This document shows, in pieces, positions 27,101-39,100 of a stretch of 64,000 bases of DNA. Where the stretch lies: the NCBI GenBank assembly GCA_023333565.1, contig JAJKFH010003165.1:124001-188000 (forward strand), written 5' to 3'. This DNA comes from Puffinus mauretanicus. Taxonomy: Eukaryota; Chordata; Aves; Procellariiformes; Procellariidae. The position numbers and the translations under genes were made by a program. The notes below the pieces were generated by a model that was not told the DNA's origin, ran no database searches, and worked only from the letters and a program-made list of their open reading frames with translations. The first letter of the stretch is position 1; each line of letters opens with the position of its first letter.

Positions 27101-30100
27101 GTTTGGTTTTGATTCCACAACAGTTATAAAAAAATTATGTTAACATTTAAATTAAAATTATATCCAAAAGAAGACATCTTCAGTTAAGCAAAAGTGTAAA
27201 ATGACCTATCCAAGTCTAGGGGAGGCTGTCACAAAGTCTTGCACAAGTTCTTAAAGACTCTGAAAGCTGACGAAGAGTGTGGCTAACTATTGTGTTGTCT
27301 AGTAATCTAGAATTCTTCAACACGAAACAGGGCAAAAAAAGAGCATCCTAAAGCGCTTTTGGTTGTGCTAGAAGGCAACTGACCACAGTTAGATGCAAAA
27401 GTATGCAGGGAAAATAGTTGTTATGCACAGAAGTTGTGATTTAATAGTACTTCAGCACAAGAATCTTCTAAGGTGTTGAAAGGAAAATAATTTTTATAGG
27501 AAGCTCATTCTATTTATGGCAGGTAATCTAAAGGTTCTTGGTAGAAAAAGCTAATATAGCCTCTGATTTTAGTTTATTCAATTAATGACAAATTGGAGTT
27601 GACCATTCCTACTGATTATGATGTAATAGGGTAGCAGTGAAGGGCTATGAAATTAAAGATGAACAGCCTAAGTTTCATGCAGGAAAAAAAGAGAGAGCCA
27701 ATGAAAAGATAAGGGGAAAATAGTAGCCTGGTTAGTGTTCATAAGGATTCTGAGTATCTGTAGAGCAAAACTGCATGTGTTAAAATTAGAGTAGTGTTGC
27801 AAAAAAAATCAAAGGGCAGAATGGAAAGAGAGTAGGTGAGATTTTTCAGCAGTATGGAGAAGGAAGAATTTTCCTTGTGTGTCTGTATTGCATTCATAGT
27901 TTAGTGGTGGATTAACTTAAGTCTCTCTGACTTTACACTGAAATTGTGCAGAAGTCCTCTCTCTCAGAATAAGGAGGAGTTAAATTTGTACTTCCTTATT
28001 AACTCTAAGCAGTTTGCTGCTGCCTCTCAGCCCTGAAATGTTTCCATTTCATTATTTCCAAAGTATCATCTCAGCAGTTTTGTCCACTGCCTGCCAGACT
28101 TCATGGTGCCAAAGAGACCTCACTTTTCCTCTGGCATGTGTGGAGAGGAGGGCTACCCTCAGTCTGTTTAGAGCTAATGTTGGAAAAGAGAAGAGAAAAG
28201 ATTAAAGAGTTCAGTTATGCAAGTAACTTGTTAGCAGGACCTTCGTTGTACTGTAGTGCCAGACTAGCGAATAATGGAGCACAGAGCATCTAAATGTATG
28301 GGTAAGGAACCTGGAAGACTTAACAGTAAGAATGTGACATTATGGAAAGAGGTTCAAGCTACAGGTGATGTTTAAGTTAAAGACCTGAGTGACAGAATGA
28401 GATTTCTAGTTTGGGAGGAAGGAGACAATTCTAGATGAAGTGGTTTGTGAAGGTGGTAATTGAATTTGAAGCTTAAGATGTGAAAGGAAAAGAAAGAGAA
28501 CCACTGACAAAACCCTCAGGAGTCTGCATAGAAAACGGAGCAGAGAATGAGAAGAATCTACTTAGAAGAAATGCTGAAAGGGAGTGATTTGATAAGTACG
28601 AAGTAGATACTATGGAAACTAATGAAGGATAAGATTCCATGAAGAAGTAAACTGTGTTTTACAGAGGGAAGAGTCAAGGAGATTGAAGATAGAATATTGG
28701 TTCTGCTGTGTATCTAAGAAGTTATTTAGAAATTTTGGCAAGAACATTTTTCATTGTTAAAGGCAATTTTTTAAGGTATGAAATGAAGAGAGGGAAACTT
28801 CAGGGAACAGTTGTAAATAGTGCATTCTTTGAGCTTGGCAATGAAAAGACAGTAAATACAATGATAGTCCTACAGATGCATGAGGCACAAATGTTCCAGT
28901 ACCATTTTATTTTTCTGTACCATACAATATACAAACATGTAATAAAAAAAAAATTATATAGGCTGATAAAGTTGCTGTATTCAGTTTCAGAGCAGATTCT
29001 TTTGGTCTGTGCTCAAATGGAAAAACAGGCATAAGATTACATTAAAAATTCGTTACTCCGTATGTACCTAATGAAAAGTTTTCAGTGTATATGCAGACAG
29101 TTGCTATAAGGAATTTTTGTAAATTATAATTTAAATTATTTTGATCTTTCCTTTATAGCAGAGAGAAACTAGTTGCTTTAAAGAATATATTCAGATATAT
29201 GTATGTACGGCAGGTTTTGTTCATTACTTCATTGTTTCTAAATTATGTTAAAGGGAAGGCAACTGTGGATAAGAATTTAATAGTTCAGCCTGAAAAATAC
29301 CTTTAAAATACCCTTGAACAGTTGCTTGCAACTGTTAATAGCAATTCTTTAGTAGTTACGATGGGAAATTGATGTATTTTTATTGTAAGGTATTTTCAAA
29401 ATTGCTTGGAAAAATAATAGCATTAAGAAAAGAAGATCTGCCAAGAATTGATGTTAAATATCCATTGTTTCCCTGTTATGTTTTGCATATTTATTTGTTG
29501 TGGTATGTACCTGTTGTTCTAACATTGTTTCAATGCTTTGTATGTAAAATTTATGTGCAATAATATTGAACCTGAAGGAGGAAGGTTGTTTGCCAAAAGA
29601 TAATTTGGCAAATATGTTTTTGCAGGTACCTTTTGATATATAATCCTATGGAACAAGAGCGATTTTCAGTGGTTTCAGTCAATGTGAATTCACCCAGAGT
29701 TAAATTATTATCTCCTTTCGGAAAACCTGTTACTGTCCAGATTAGTGCTGTTTGGGATGGAGCAACTACAGTATCACATGAAGCGTATCAGGTATGCTAC
29801 TTGAAGTAAAAAGCATTAAGTATTTTTTGACAGATATTGTAGCTTCACAGTTGAAGAAAATGGAAAGCATACTTCAAATATTGGCAATTCTGTCTTCTGC
29901 AGATAATGCCATTAATTCAGTCATTTTAAGGAAAAAAAAGAAACATACATATATTTAGCATTAATGTTTCTTAAACTGATAATTTTTTAAACTTTTGTGA
30001 TGTGATGTATTACATTTACAGGGTCAGTTTCAGCTGCATGAACAGAAAATATTGGATGTCTTTTCCCCCAACTTTCTAAAACTGCTTTTTCCTTCAAGTG

Positions 30101-33100
30101 ATAGTCCATACACAGTCAGTATGTGGTCAAGCACTCCAGCTGGAAGGTTTTCTAAGTGCAATGGTTTAAGCAGTCAGATTCTGATTTTTTTTTTTTTTTT
30201 TTTTTTTTTGTCTTCCAGACATGGAGGCTGGATAGTTTTCCTGATTTCGGCTGGGATAGACTTTATTTTCTTTCCAGTAGCTGGTATAGTTCTGTGTTTT
30301 GAATTTAGTATGAGAAGAATGTTGATAACACACTGATGTTTTTAGTTGTTGCTAAGTACTCTGCTAGTCAAGGATTCTTCAGAGGCTGGGAGGAAGCATA
30401 GCTGGGACAGCTGGCCCAGCTGGCCAACGGAGTATTCCATACCATATGATGTCACGCTCAGTATGTAAAGCTGGGGGGAAGAAGAAGGAGGGGGGACATT
30501 CGGAGTGATGTTGTTCGTCTTCCCAAGTCACCGTTACATGTGATGGAGCCCTGCTTTCCTGGAGACGGCTGAACACCTGCCTGCCGATGGGAAGCAGTGA
30601 ATGAATTCCTTGTTTTGCTTTGCTTGCGTGCCGGCTTTTGCTTTACGTGTTAAACTGTCTTTATCTCAACCCTCGAGTTTTACCCTTCCGATTCTCTCCC
30701 CCATCCCACCCGGTGCGAGTGAGTGAGCGGCTGTGTGGGGCTTAGTTACTGGCTGAGGTTAAACCACGACAATAGTAATCTGTTACTCTTGTACGAAGCT
30801 AGACAGATGACTTTGAGTCCACCTCTTGCTTTCGGTTTTAAACAAAGTTTCTAAGAATTTTTGACCATACATCATTATAGAAGATTGTCCTCAATGATCA
30901 CACTTCAGAAACTGTATTTTGTTACATTCTTAGAGATATAATAGTACTCTATAAGATGTAATTTTTTTACTTTCAGGCTTACATTCTTAGTCTGATTCCT
31001 TTTGACTTGGGAGCCAAGTTGAACTTGTTTCAGGATAGCATTCCTGCGAAGATAATTCAGTGTGTCTCCCAAGTAGTCCTGCAAATTATTCATAATTGTT
31101 GTGGATTAACCCCAGTAGGCAGCTCAGCCCCACACAGCCACTCAATCACTGCCCCCAATGGGATGGGGGAGAAAATTGGAAGGGTAACAGTGAGAAAACT
31201 CAAGGACTGAGATAAAGACAGTTTAATAGGTGAAGCAAAAGTTGTACGTGTGAGCAAAGCAAAACATTCACTACTTCCCATCGGCAGGCAGGTGTTCAGC
31301 CATATCCAGGAAAGCAGGGCTCCTTCATGTATAATGGTTACTTGGGAAGACAAACGCCATCACTCCGAACGTCTGCCCCTTCCTTCTTCTTCCCCCAGCT
31401 TTATATGCTGAGCATGATGTAGTATGGTATGGAATAGCCCTTTGGTCAGTTGGGGTCAACTGTTCCAGCCGTGTCCCCTCCCAACTTCTTGAGCACCCCC
31501 AGCCTGCTCACTGGCAGAGCAGCATGAGAAGCAGAAAAGGCCCTGGTGCTGCATAAGCATCCTTGTGTTATCAACATTGTTGATATCAAAACATAGCACC
31601 ATATGAGCCTCTATGAAGAAATTTAACTCTATCCCAGCCAAAACCAGTACAATAATTAACACTGTTAATTGCCTGAAGAAGAAGAAGAAATAAAATTACA
31701 TATCTGTATCTCAGACTCTAAGGAAATTGCTTTGGAGATCTACCTTGTATATTACTGTTCTGTGCAGATTACTTTATAGCTCCTAAATAAACAGAGACTA
31801 AAAATGAGACAGTTGCTGTCTATTTTCCTATTTAAATTTGTGGTTTTTTAAATGCAGCTTAAATGATTAAGTAGGGTCTGTGCGCACTTGATACGCTACA
31901 CATGTATCTTTACTGCACAACAAATATGCTCAGAACTACACATCACAGCTAACATTCTTGTTTAACGAGATTCAAAATCATTATTGCATTAATATAAGAG
32001 ATCTTGATGCTAAGCAAATTAGCGATTTTTGTTTGCTGATTTTTCTTAACATGCTTCAGCAACCAATTTTGGAATGTCATTTGTAATTTCATAATCATTT
32101 ATGGAATATGGGAAAAATTCAGCCACCCTAAAATTATTGAAGTAAAAGGAGTTACTTTGAGCATAAATGTAGTATAACAAGTTGATACTTTGATGTTTTT
32201 AATAATGGCTGCTTCTTTGCTCCCAACAGATGTCTTTCGTGGCGCATCTACCACCTCTGGGGCTTGGAGTTTACCAGCTCTTGGAGGTTCAGAGTTCAGA
32301 AGCAGTTTTAGCAGACTATAATGTATACATGAGGAATAGTAGGCAGGAGAAACCAGACAGACTCTTCAAGATAAAGGAGATGCAGAATTCTGTGGACAAT
32401 ATAATTTTAGAAAATTCTTACATGAAACTGTGGTTTTCTGGAATGTCTGGATTACTGGAGGTGTGTTGCATTAAATTTTTAAACATTATGTTGTACTTTT
32501 TTAAGAACTTCTGTTCTTATTTGTGGAAACCTAAATGTGTCAACTATTCCAAACATGATTCTCTGTCCTTAGAAAATAAATACCAAGGAAGATGGTAAAA
32601 ATCATCAAATGAAGGTGGAGTTTGCTTGGTATGGAACTACAAGTAACCGCGATAAAAGTGGAGCTTATCTCTTCTTACCAGATGGAGACGCCAAGGTAAA
32701 TCTTCCATTTGGAGAGAGATTCTAATCTTAAAGTAATTTGAAGCATGCTGCAAATACAGATTGGAAGATCTAGTTTCCCCCAACACTGAAATACAGCTAT
32801 GTGGCTAGAAATAATGACATCAGTTGTTGAAATGATTGGCAGAACTTCATACTTCATAAACCTAGATTTGGGTAAAAACACAGCATTAATTTGAAAGTGT
32901 AAAAAATATACAGAATATTTATCATTCACCAAAAAACTTAAATAAGATGCTACCCTTGCAAGAAATCCAGTGAGAAGTGGCCATTCACTGTCAATAAAAT
33001 AAGTTCACTTTCACTTCCTATGGTGAAAATGTATAGGACATACTGATTCATTTCTGCATTTCTTCACTTTTCTGATTCTTAATATTTCTTTACTGTGAAT

Positions 33101-36100
33101 GAGGAGCTTCCAGTTCAGAGTGTAGTACTTTCTTAGCTGATACTAGCACATGTAGTTTAATATAGTAATTAAGATACTGAGTCCCAATTGATGAATATAA
33201 AGAGAGAGTAGCAAGCAACTGTTCTGATTTAGTTGTCTAGGGTTATCAGTATTTTTAGCTGCGTAATTGTTAGAAGGCAACAACATATTTCTATTAGTTT
33301 TCAAATTGGAAATTCAGAAATGACAGTGTTCTTACACTGACTTAATTACCATACACAATCTACTGTACCACTTTTGGAACTGGAAAGGTGATATTTCAGA
33401 AAGCATATGATGAGATAATGAACACTTAAGAATCTAGCTAGTTTGCATCATATTTCTTCTGCCCAGTTTCCCCTGGGGAAACTTAAGTTGCATGCGTAAG
33501 GCAAACTGGGAGTTCTATGTTTACCACTTCAGGAAATAAGTAAGGATAATCATTCTATTCTGTTGTTGTTATATGTGTAAATCAGTCTGGAAGTGGACAG
33601 GACAGTTTTGTTTCCTTTTAGCAGTCTCTCTTAGAAGGTCTTTTGAGGTCTTCGAGTTGGCAGTTTTAAACCATTTAGTGTATTTAGTCCCATAATTGTT
33701 TGCATCGGTTATATTCAATAGGGTTCACTTATTCTTGATTTTTAAATGTCAATGTTTTTGATCTGTGAATACCAGAATGATATCACTTAAGATTTTTAAT
33801 TTTTACCTTTTATCAACTCACATTTTAACTAATCAGGTCACATTTTAACTAATTTTATTTTGGATGGTACTTTGTCTTTTGCTTATAAAAACAATAATCA
33901 CTAAATCTAACAGTTATATAATTTTAAGTACGCTTTTGAATTATTTGCTTTATAAAAATAATCTGGACAAATCTAGATAGCAAAATGATATGGCTTGAAC
34001 AGAAAAAGTCTGTCACATGCCTGCAAGCACAGTTAGAAAATAAGGTACATATTGAACTTTTACGAAAAATGAAATTAAAGTACATTTTCAGTTAACACTA
34101 AAAAGGGTGGTGTGTTCAGCTTTTGTAACATTTTATACAATAACAATGAAATCATGATACTTCTAAAAATTCTGCCTCATTAATGTACCATAAAGCTCAT
34201 TTAGCTTGCATTTTAATAACGTTGATTAGGTTGTCCCACTGGGAATAACAATGTAATTCTATAGTAGTTTCTAAAACAGTTTGAACTAATGATTTCTATC
34301 TTAAAAGAAATGCCATCTGTTCAGAATTCTCAGTGTGAGGTGGGTTGATTTAACATTTTCTAAGTCCTTGTGTGGAGTGGCAATAGAATAGATTACGGGC
34401 AGTTTTCTTGATTATTATTTTTTTTTTTTTTTTGGCTAGGTGTTTTTTTTCCTATCCATCTCACCCTATGTATTAGTGCAAAATTTGCAAAGAATAATTG
34501 CATTTGATGTTGCGTCACTTTCCTCTGGTATGAGTACAGTTTTATATTTTCTTTGCCTTTGTTAACTGGTTGTTTTGTCACCTGGTAAGTCTTTTGCTTC
34601 CTTTTTTTTCAGTTCTGCAATACTCAGAAATTATTTTTTCTTCATCTAGTTTAATCATCTGTCTTACTATAGTACTTACATAGCCTTTTTGATCTTGGGT
34701 TCTTCTGCCACTTTAATTTTGGAAACTTGGTGCTGTAACATGCTAGGATTACAGGCCATGGCTTAAAGCCATGTCAGGTTAGAACACTTGACACATACAG
34801 TGCAGATCTGGTCATCAGTAGGCTGTTATGAGTGGATGTCATGTTTTCTGCAGATGGTGGTCTGTGTACTAGCATGTACACTGATCTGAATCTTTCAAGA
34901 GGTTCCTTGGATTAATCATCTTTATGGCTGACCTAAACTCAGCCTGCAGTACTGCAAACAGTGCATTCTCGCTATGAATGCCTCTAGTACCAGTACTAAG
35001 ATGGACATCAGCAGAGACCTGGGTGAATAACAGTGATTTACACAGTGTTAAATAGAAGGTACACTGAACACCAATAACTCTTTGTCACTGCTCTGGAAAG
35101 AATAGCTGGACTTAAGGCTCTGCGACCCCATGGCAAACATTGCCATGGCGTAGCTAGACAGCCCCCAGTAAGAACAGTCTCTGGGGTTGTGGCAATAGGG
35201 TCTTGACCACAGATGATTCTGCCCCTGCTGTCTCTGAAGTGTGAAAGTAGTTCAGTGGCAGCCTCAGGTCAGGACACCAGTGCAAAGTCTGGGACAATGA
35301 CACAGAGCAGAGGCTCCATGCTGCAGCTATAGAGATAAGGCAGTGCTCCTACCATGTCTTTGTATTTTCTGCAAAATAGAACAAAAACAAGGTACCAGGG
35401 GAAAAGACAGGCAGTACGTCAAGTTTTTAAAATGTCAGTGCTGCTTAACTGATTGACAATGTTATCGAGGTTTAGAAGGAAGGGAATTCCTTAGACCTCA
35501 CAACAAGTACAAACAAAAGCATCCTGCCTATGAAGGGAAAACATGATTGTATCTTTTTTGATTCTGTGAAGGATGGCCAACTCCATAAATCTGTTAGATC
35601 TGGGGGAAAAAATCAGTATTCAATAACCTTTGAAACAGTTAAATGTCTGTATTTTCTTTTATGTATTCAAGACAAGTCAATATGTGATGACCTACTTACT
35701 AGCCATGTTCGGTATCAATAGGGAATAGAACAAAGCAGTTTTTTTCCAGAGAGTCAGATGCTAAGTGTTTGTGGGATCAATGTGAGTGGTTCATTTTCTT
35801 GTTTTACAAATCAATTTTTCAGAATCAAAGTGGACTTTTTTATAGACCCAGACTGGGAAATTGTGATTTTCCCTCAGGCAGCTGTGTTTATGCACACATG
35901 TATGTTCTAGTTGTGTAGGTACTTATGTACTAACAGAATATATAAGAAAAGAGACTTTTTTTTTTTAATCCTGCAGGATCTCTAGTGCTAGAGCTTTTCT
36001 CCCTTTTTTCCTCTTCACACGTTGTCTCCATGGTTGGACTTCTTTACTGATGATGATCTCTGACTTGTATAGCTGCAGCTGCTGCTACTAGCTTCAAGAA

Positions 36101-39100
36101 ACCTTTTGCATGACAGGACCTTTTTTGATCTGTCAGGATTACCTGTTGCCTCTACTTCTCAGAGAAGAACACATATCTGAGTTATCTAAATGCTTGGCCT
36201 TCAAACCTAAGGGAAAGATAATGGTATCTTTCTGCATTTTTCAAGTGAGTTTGGGATGTTCTACTGCCCAAAAGGAGAGGGACTATCCATTTAGAGTATC
36301 CTGCTGTATCCATCTTCAGATCTTCCCTCTCAAAAGGACAGAGCATAGTATCATTCAAGCATAGTATCCTTACTTTTAATGCTTCCCCTGTTTTTGCATG
36401 CCTGATAACAGGAAAAGAAAGTACACAGGTACCATCAACTGGAGGGTGCTCACAATACTCAAGAATCAGCTGCCTTTGAAGTGTCTGTTCTTTCCTTGGT
36501 GCTATGTATTTTCCTCAAGCATCATATGTATCATCTAAAAATCTGCCCCACATATTGGTGGGGTTGTTTTTGGAGACCAAAGTATTAAAATGACAACTGT
36601 CTCTCTTCTGCCATGTAATTCTTAAAACACAGTTCTCAAGAGCTTGTAGTATTTGATTTTTATTCCCCCCTGCTCCCCCCAACCAACCCCGGTCTAATCT
36701 CAAACCCTGACAAATGAAGGGTAATCTGCTATTGAGAAACAACTTCCTTTGAAGGCTTTGTTTTCAGTTCTTTTTTAAAATCTCACGCATATCAAGAGCA
36801 ATTCAGTGTGTGTTGGAAAACTTTCCTCTGGGCATAGTTTATTTAACTTCCACACCAAAGTGTGCTGCACTGTCAGAAATTTCTAGGCCACACTAAGATG
36901 GTTGGTAGTGCTTCACTTGACTACAAGGCTTATTGCCCATGTTTCATGCCTCCAGGCTGCAATATGCCATGCCAGCTTCTATGCAAGCCAGTAAACCTTT
37001 AAGTGAAGGCATCTCTCCAGTTATCTCCAACCCCTGGCACTTTGGCACCCGATTTGATGCCAAGTATTTTAGGATATCATAGGGAGCTATGGGATATCTA
37101 TTTTGCTCCAAGTATTCTCCCTTAAAATTTCTAGCTTGCCTTGGTTTTTTTTTTTCCTTCCTTCAAGGTGAGATTGTCATATTTCTCTTGAATATGAGTA
37201 CTGAAAAATGGTTTCTGGACCCTTTAACCCATACTTCTGTTATCCTGTTTCTGAAAATACTGCTTTCCAGGTTCAACAAAACCTACCACAGCAGGCTGCG
37301 GAAGCTTGTACAATGGAACTCATTCTAGTGGAGCTGAGGGGAACAGATTTTACAGTGACTATTCATTTTGACTGTTTAGGAAGTGGAGTCCTGAGAGTAC
37401 CACTGGATTTGAGACCCAGATATTTTTATTCCTAATTTAAGGCCTGAGTAATCATAGAATCCTTCACGCTATCCAAGCCTCCATTCAAAGCAGAGTAAAT
37501 ATTGAATTCAGACCAGGGCTTTGTCCAGTTGATTTTGCAAATAGCTCTGTCATTGTTTGTTCCTTCCACTTAGAAAGAAAAGGAAAGGGGTTTGTGTCTG
37601 AGTAGTAAAAGGCCTATTTCTGCATCTTAGTCAGACTTCCACGTCAAAAGTATCTTTATATTTCAGAGCCAGGACCAGGAACATTTCACAGGCCTCTGTA
37701 TCTCACCAAGGATCTTTACAATGATACTAGAATAATTGCACATTCAATGCATAAAGTTGTTTTCCTGCTTAAAAGCCTGATTCATTGAAATGTTTTCAGT
37801 GTGGCAAACCTCGTCAATGATCTCTTTATAGGTTCTGAACTCTGTATGTCTCCAGATGACTATCAAGAAATCACTTTCTAGGATCAGTGCTTTTCTAGGC
37901 ACTAAGTATGAATTAGGACGCTTCCCTGTTCTCTCAGTACCCTATTTTTTCTTCATTTTTTCTGTTTGCCTGACAATCAGGAAGCAACAGGCATCCTTGA
38001 GAACATCATATCTCCACTCTTTGTATCAGAAAGAACTTGTCTAACCCCCAAAACCACATGATAGCATGTGCCTTTGTAACTCTCATTTGTACCTTTTCCC
38101 TGCACTGTGTCTGAATTAGAGGCTTGCAAACTGGTTTTGATACATTTCTCTCAATGCACGTGCTAGTGGAATCACAAATTATGATTTAAAAAAATTCATT
38201 ACTTTTAGACAATATCTGCAAAATGACACTTAATTCCTTTTCGTCCCTATCATATCATCTTTCCATATAGTTCAGAATGGTAAGTATGGTTGCCTTTATC
38301 TTCAGCTGGGGAGCTGATCTGGCTACATGCACAGCTTGGAGACTTAGTGTTTGTGGCAATATCCCAGAATCTGAGAGCTGTTAAATGCATCTCATTTCAG
38401 CTTTCTACTTGTCTGGGAACAACATATTTTGGTGGTGGTTGTCAATGTCACCATCATGTTTTATACTAACAAGCTTGATGGAACAGAGTTCCTCCAAGTA
38501 TTTTTTTTTTTTTTTTAAAAAATACTTCAGGTAATTTTTAATTTTTTTTAGTAAGGGCATAGTCTTTTGCATTCCTTTGTCACTCATCCAGCATCTCTCC
38601 ATTTTGCTGGTTTGGTCCTGGGTAGCTCCAGTGAGAGCCCTAGTGAGAAACGTTCTTACAAACAACAGAAATAAGCCCGTAAGATAGGTGTTACTTTGCT
38701 AACAGAAAGTACTTGGCAGGCTGCTGTTCGTGTAAGTAGCATTCTCCTAGGTAATAATGGCGATGATATTTGCTTGGCCTGAAGACCTTAGGTTTCTCAG
38801 ATCATTTTGTGAGAGTTCCTTTAGCTGCTGTTTCAGTCCTTCATTGCTCACCTGAGGATCTTCATGTTGCCCTACTCTGAGGGGATTTTGAAGGGTTTGA
38901 TTATTCCACCTTCCTGTCAGTAATCCAGTTCCTCTGTGGGATTTTAATCTAAACATATGCTTCTAGGAGCGTGTAGTCATAGGTTAAATGAGTTTGTCTT
39001 CTCTACTTATGTGTGATAGGTAAGCAGATAGATGGCAATATCCTCTGCCAGAAGAAAAGGGAAGATTCAGTCTACATTTACTGATCTTGGCAGTTTTTCA

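Larger units (their letters stand above)
12292..29625 (+). other. MAN2A1 large intron (17.3 kb)
   Basis: The flanking exons join in phase (ag|g, Arg then YLLIYNP), so no exon is missing. Recognisable content: a DIRS-like reverse transcriptase fossil at about 19242-19650, paired T10A10 palindromes at 23878-23966, small tandem repeats at 18927-18954 and 24259-24288, and an unexplained 61-codon open frame at 24730-24915. The minus-strand open frame at 25814-26164 and the plus-strand one at 28708-29034 have no recognisable motif. The rest appears to be unique AT-rich DNA. Confidence 0.85.
29792..32229 (+). other. MAN2A1 intron (2.4 kb) holding two LTRs
   Basis: Nearly half of this intron is two ERVL-like LTRs in opposite orientation (30237-30771 and 31097-31651), with a T25 run at 30185-30209 just upstream. 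The open frames in 30052-31662 are shadows of the LTRs and the T run. Sequence outside the LTRs is unremarkable. Confidence 0.9.

Noticed and set aside
28708..29034. 108-codon plus-strand open frame
   Set aside because: No motif, includes a poly-Lys stretch from an A run, and no splice-site context that would make it a MAN2A1 exon; exons d and e already join in phase.
31007..31353. Overlapping open frames on both strands
   Set aside because: They fall in the minus-orientation LTR and its border and are not separate genes.
32230..32232. ATG at the start of exon f as an internal translation start
   Set aside because: It directly follows a strong acceptor and the frame continues from exon e, so it is an internal Met in a region where relatives have Ile or Val.
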